Below the pieces are notes generated by a model. The model was not told the DNA's origin, searched no databases, and was given only the letters and a program-made list of their open reading frames with translations. Source: Oricola thermophila (GTDB taxonomy: Bacteria > Pseudomonadota > Alphaproteobacteria > Rhizobiales > Rhizobiaceae). Taken from it: a DNA stretch of 64,000 bases. Both the position numbers and the translations under genes were made by a program. The DNA is taken from contig NZ_CP054836.1 in assembly GCF_013358405.1 (NCBI RefSeq), positions 930,001 to 994,000 on the forward strand, in the 5' to 3' direction. Below are positions 62,258 through 64,000 of the stretch, piece after piece (the first letter of the stretch is position 1; every line of letters starts with the position of its first letter).

Positions 62258-64000
62258 ATGAGGTTCGGTTCCGCGCGACGACGCCTAGGTTCATTGCCGT
62301 CCTCTTGCGCGCAAACGGCACCGCCGCTGCGCAGCCCGCTGTTCTCGCGCCCGCGAAGACGCCGTCGGCGGCGCTGGCTGCTGGGAAGCCTCCTGGGATT
62401 GCTCGCGGTTCCGCTGGTTCTGCTCGGCTTGCTGCAGTCGGGTCTGTTTGCACCGATCATAGAACGTGAAGCCGTCAATTCCCTTGCCGATCTGCTACCG
62501 GAAAGCCTCGAAGCAAAGATTGAAGGAGCGGAATTCGGTGTCAAAGGTTTGGACGGAATTGGTGTATCGCTCGAAAAACTGGTTCTGACCGATAAGCAAT
62601 CGGGCAAGCTGGTGTTCAGCACGAATGCAATGCGTCTCGGCGTGCGAGCCATCTCCGCCTTGCGCGGAAAGCCGCAGGTACGCAGCCTCTCGCTCTCTGG
62701 TGTGGAGATCAGACTTCCAGGTCCGATCGGCAATACCGAGGGAATCCCCGCGATCTCGGAAATCCACACTGCCCTTGGTCTCCTCTTCGATTCCACGAAC
62801 AGGCTCTTCGAGCAGACCACGGTCAACGGTTCTCCGGTAGGAATCGAAATCTCCGAGATGCGCTTGACGGGACCCGGCGTTCCCACAGGGGAAATTCTTG
62901 TCAAGAAGGCCGAGATCCTCGCGCGGCCGAGACAACGTGCTCTCAATGCAGAAATCAGTTTCAGGGGAGAAGACATACAGGTCTTGGCAATTCTGAGTCG
63001 CGACAGCCCGAACGACATTTCGGTATCGCTCAAGGCTGATGGCGTACCGTTGCCAATAGGTGCCTTGCGCACCCTGTTCTCAGCGGTCGAAGAAGACCAT
63101 TCTCCCGGTCTCACGCATCCACCGGTCCTGGCGAGTGTCGCGTTCATCGCGCGACGCATGCCGGGGGATGTCCCTGATGAACTCACATTCGAAATCGATC
63201 CCGGAACGGTGCCGCTCAAACTGGACGAAGGCGATTTTGTCGATCTTTCGGGGCGCCTGAAATTTTCCTGGATGCCGGAAAGCCGTGTCTTGTCACTGTT
63301 GGAATCGCCGGTCCGCTTTGGCCGTTCTTCGGGGGTTCTGTCGGGTGGGATCAGGGATGTATCCGATAGCGGGATTGCAGGTGACACGCGCGACTTTCAG
63401 TTCGAAATTCTGCTGAACGATGCAATCAGCAATCCGCTGGATTCGCCGGAGCCCCCGGTGAGGTTCGCCGCGCGTTCGGTAGGCACCATCGCGCCGGAAG
63501 AGGGCAAAGCAGAGATCTCGCGTATCGAGATCAAATCTTCAGCCGGCTATGCCGAAGGCGTGGGAACACTCGATTTCACCACCGCGGTACCCAGCGCCAT
63601 CTTTGCCCTATCCGTCAGCGATTTCGATCTGGCAGGCGTCAAGCAGTTCTGGCCGGGTTCGGTGGCTCGCGCCGCGCGCCGGTGGGTGCTGTCAAACCTC
63701 GCCGGCGGGCGGGTCGTCGAGGGTGATTTCCTGATCGCCGAACCACTGCGGCGGCGCGTCGAGGGATCGGACGAAAAATTGAAGGGCGACACCGAGGTGT
63801 CCTTGCGTGTCGAGGGGGTGCGCTTCGATGTCGCCGGTGACATTCCACCGGTGCGCGATGCGAATGGCAGGGTGGAGTTCAAGGACGGGGAAACTGTCAT
63901 TTTGCTTGAGAGCGGTACCGCGTATCTGCCGAGTGGCCGGACTGCCGATGCCTCGGATGGTCGGCTGGTGATCCATCCCAAGGACGAGAATGGCCTGGTC
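62258..64000 (+). CDS. YhdP/DUF3971 (AsmA-like) protein, 5' part only
   Basis: An open frame of 581 codons runs off the window end. The N-terminus is very basic (poly-Arg near residue 38), followed by one transmembrane helix (about 42-65, WLLGSLLGLLAVPLVLLGLL), then a large beta-rich periplasmic region with repeated amphipathic strands such as VRSLSLSGVEIRLPGP, EGVRFDVAGDIPPV and VILLESGTAYLPSG. This matches YhdP/DUF3971 members of the AsmA-like bridge family, which move phospholipids between membranes in other bacteria. The start is ATG 62258; TTG 62234 is in frame. Confidence 0.85.
   Translation, partial: MRFGSARRRLGSLPSSCAQTAPPLRSPLFSRPRRRRRRRWLLGSLLGLLAVPLVLLGLLQSGLFAPIIEREAVNSLADLLPESLEAKIEGAEFGVKGLDGIGVSLEKLVLTDKQSGKLVFSTNAMRLGVRAISALRGKPQVRSLSLSGVEIRLPGPIGNTEGIPAISEIHTALGLLFDSTNRLFEQTTVNGSPVGIEISEMRLTGPGVPTGEILVKKAEILARPRQRALNAEISFRGEDIQVLAILSRDSPNDISVSLKADGVPLPIGALRTLFSAVEEDHSPGLTHPPVLASVAFIARRMPGDVPDELTFEIDPGTVPLKLDEGDFVDLSGRLKFSWMPESRVLSLLESPVRFGRSSGVLSGGIRDVSDSGIAGDTRDFQFEILLNDAISNPLDSPEPPVRFAARSVGTIAPEEGKAEISRIEIKSSAGYAEGVGTLDFTTAVPSAIFALSVSDFDLAGVKQFWPGSVARAARRWVLSNLAGGRVVEGDFLIAEPLRRRVEGSDEKLKGDTEVSLRVEGVRFDVAGDIPPVRDANGRVEFKDGETVILLESGTAYLPSGRTADASDGRLVIHPKDENGLV

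Noticed and set aside
62251..63387. 378-codon minus-strand frame at the end of the window
   Set aside because: Ser/Arg-rich shadow opposite the AsmA-like gene, which is open on the plus strand through the window end.
1..64000. CRISPR arrays, insertion sequences, prophage or integron remnants
   Set aside because: No spaced direct repeats, transposase or integrase-like proteins or target-site duplications are visible; the two tRNA-Leu genes have no duplicated 3' ends nearby.

Overview
This 64 kb window is chromosomal DNA from a GC-rich alphaproteobacterium, most likely in the Hyphomicrobiales (Rhizobiales), near Rhizobiaceae/Phyllobacteriaceae. The evidence is gene content and order: tatC-serS-surE-pcm-nlpD, yajC-secDF fusion-Mth938-squalene synthase family, a small cpaB-C-E-F-tadB-C pilus locus, a phaC/aminotransferase/hom/glpX/recJ neighbourhood, trmFO, DUF2336 and DUF1127 proteins. 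I see no phage, insertion sequence, CRISPR array or integration scar. Nearly all genes are intact; only the first (tatC) and the last (a YhdP/DUF3971-like protein) are cut by the window edges.

Layout. 1-9871: protein export, tRNA charging and envelope genes on the plus strand (tatC end, serS, surE, pcm, an NlpD-type LysM/LytM lipoprotein, yajC, secDF), with a DUF815 ATPase on the opposite strand. 9872-11446: a small membrane protein of unknown function and a sterol-desaturase-family hydroxylase behind a promoter-like region that contains a duplicated ribosome-binding segment. 11450-16643: a minus-strand block (HAD hydrolase, phosphate transporter, NUDIX, trmFO), then two tandem DUF1127 modules, each with hairpins that display anti-Shine-Dalgarno loops. 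17119-22620: tRNA-Leu, trigger factor, a head-to-head FAD oxidoreductase/mnmD pair, a methyltransferase and an internally repeated protein. 22626-25535: a regulator and the glutathione-dependent formaldehyde detoxification genes. 25652-33417: an EamA transporter, a START-like/M50 protease fusion, lipB, a second tRNA-Leu, trehalose synthesis (otsBA) and thrS. 33487-40025: acyltransferase, exported protein, nitroreductase, flavin reductase, DUF2336 and parE. 40254-48131: the Tad/Cpa pilus assembly locus, without a pilin gene. 48203-64000: ATP12, a minus-strand phaC-sfsA-map-radC run, a lipoprotein, threonine/methionine-branch amino acid genes, glpX, recJ, an M23 endopeptidase, a DUF455 protein, a 1-Cys peroxiredoxin and the start of a large AsmA-like protein.

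The most interesting signal is at 15898-16766. A unit of about 465 bp occurs twice in tandem. Each copy has a palindromic activator-like site, a promoter-like sequence, a 48-codon DUF1127 gene and three downstream hairpins whose RNA loops read as anti-Shine-Dalgarno (CCUCCUCCC-type). The palindrome lies at exactly the same distance from the -10 element in both copies, and the terminal hairpins differ by a compensatory base-pair change. The layout resembles the ccaF1-CcsR ('cuckoo' RNA) operon of Rhodobacter and the DUF1127 genes controlled by VtlR-type LysR regulators in Brucella. The combination here was read directly from sequence.
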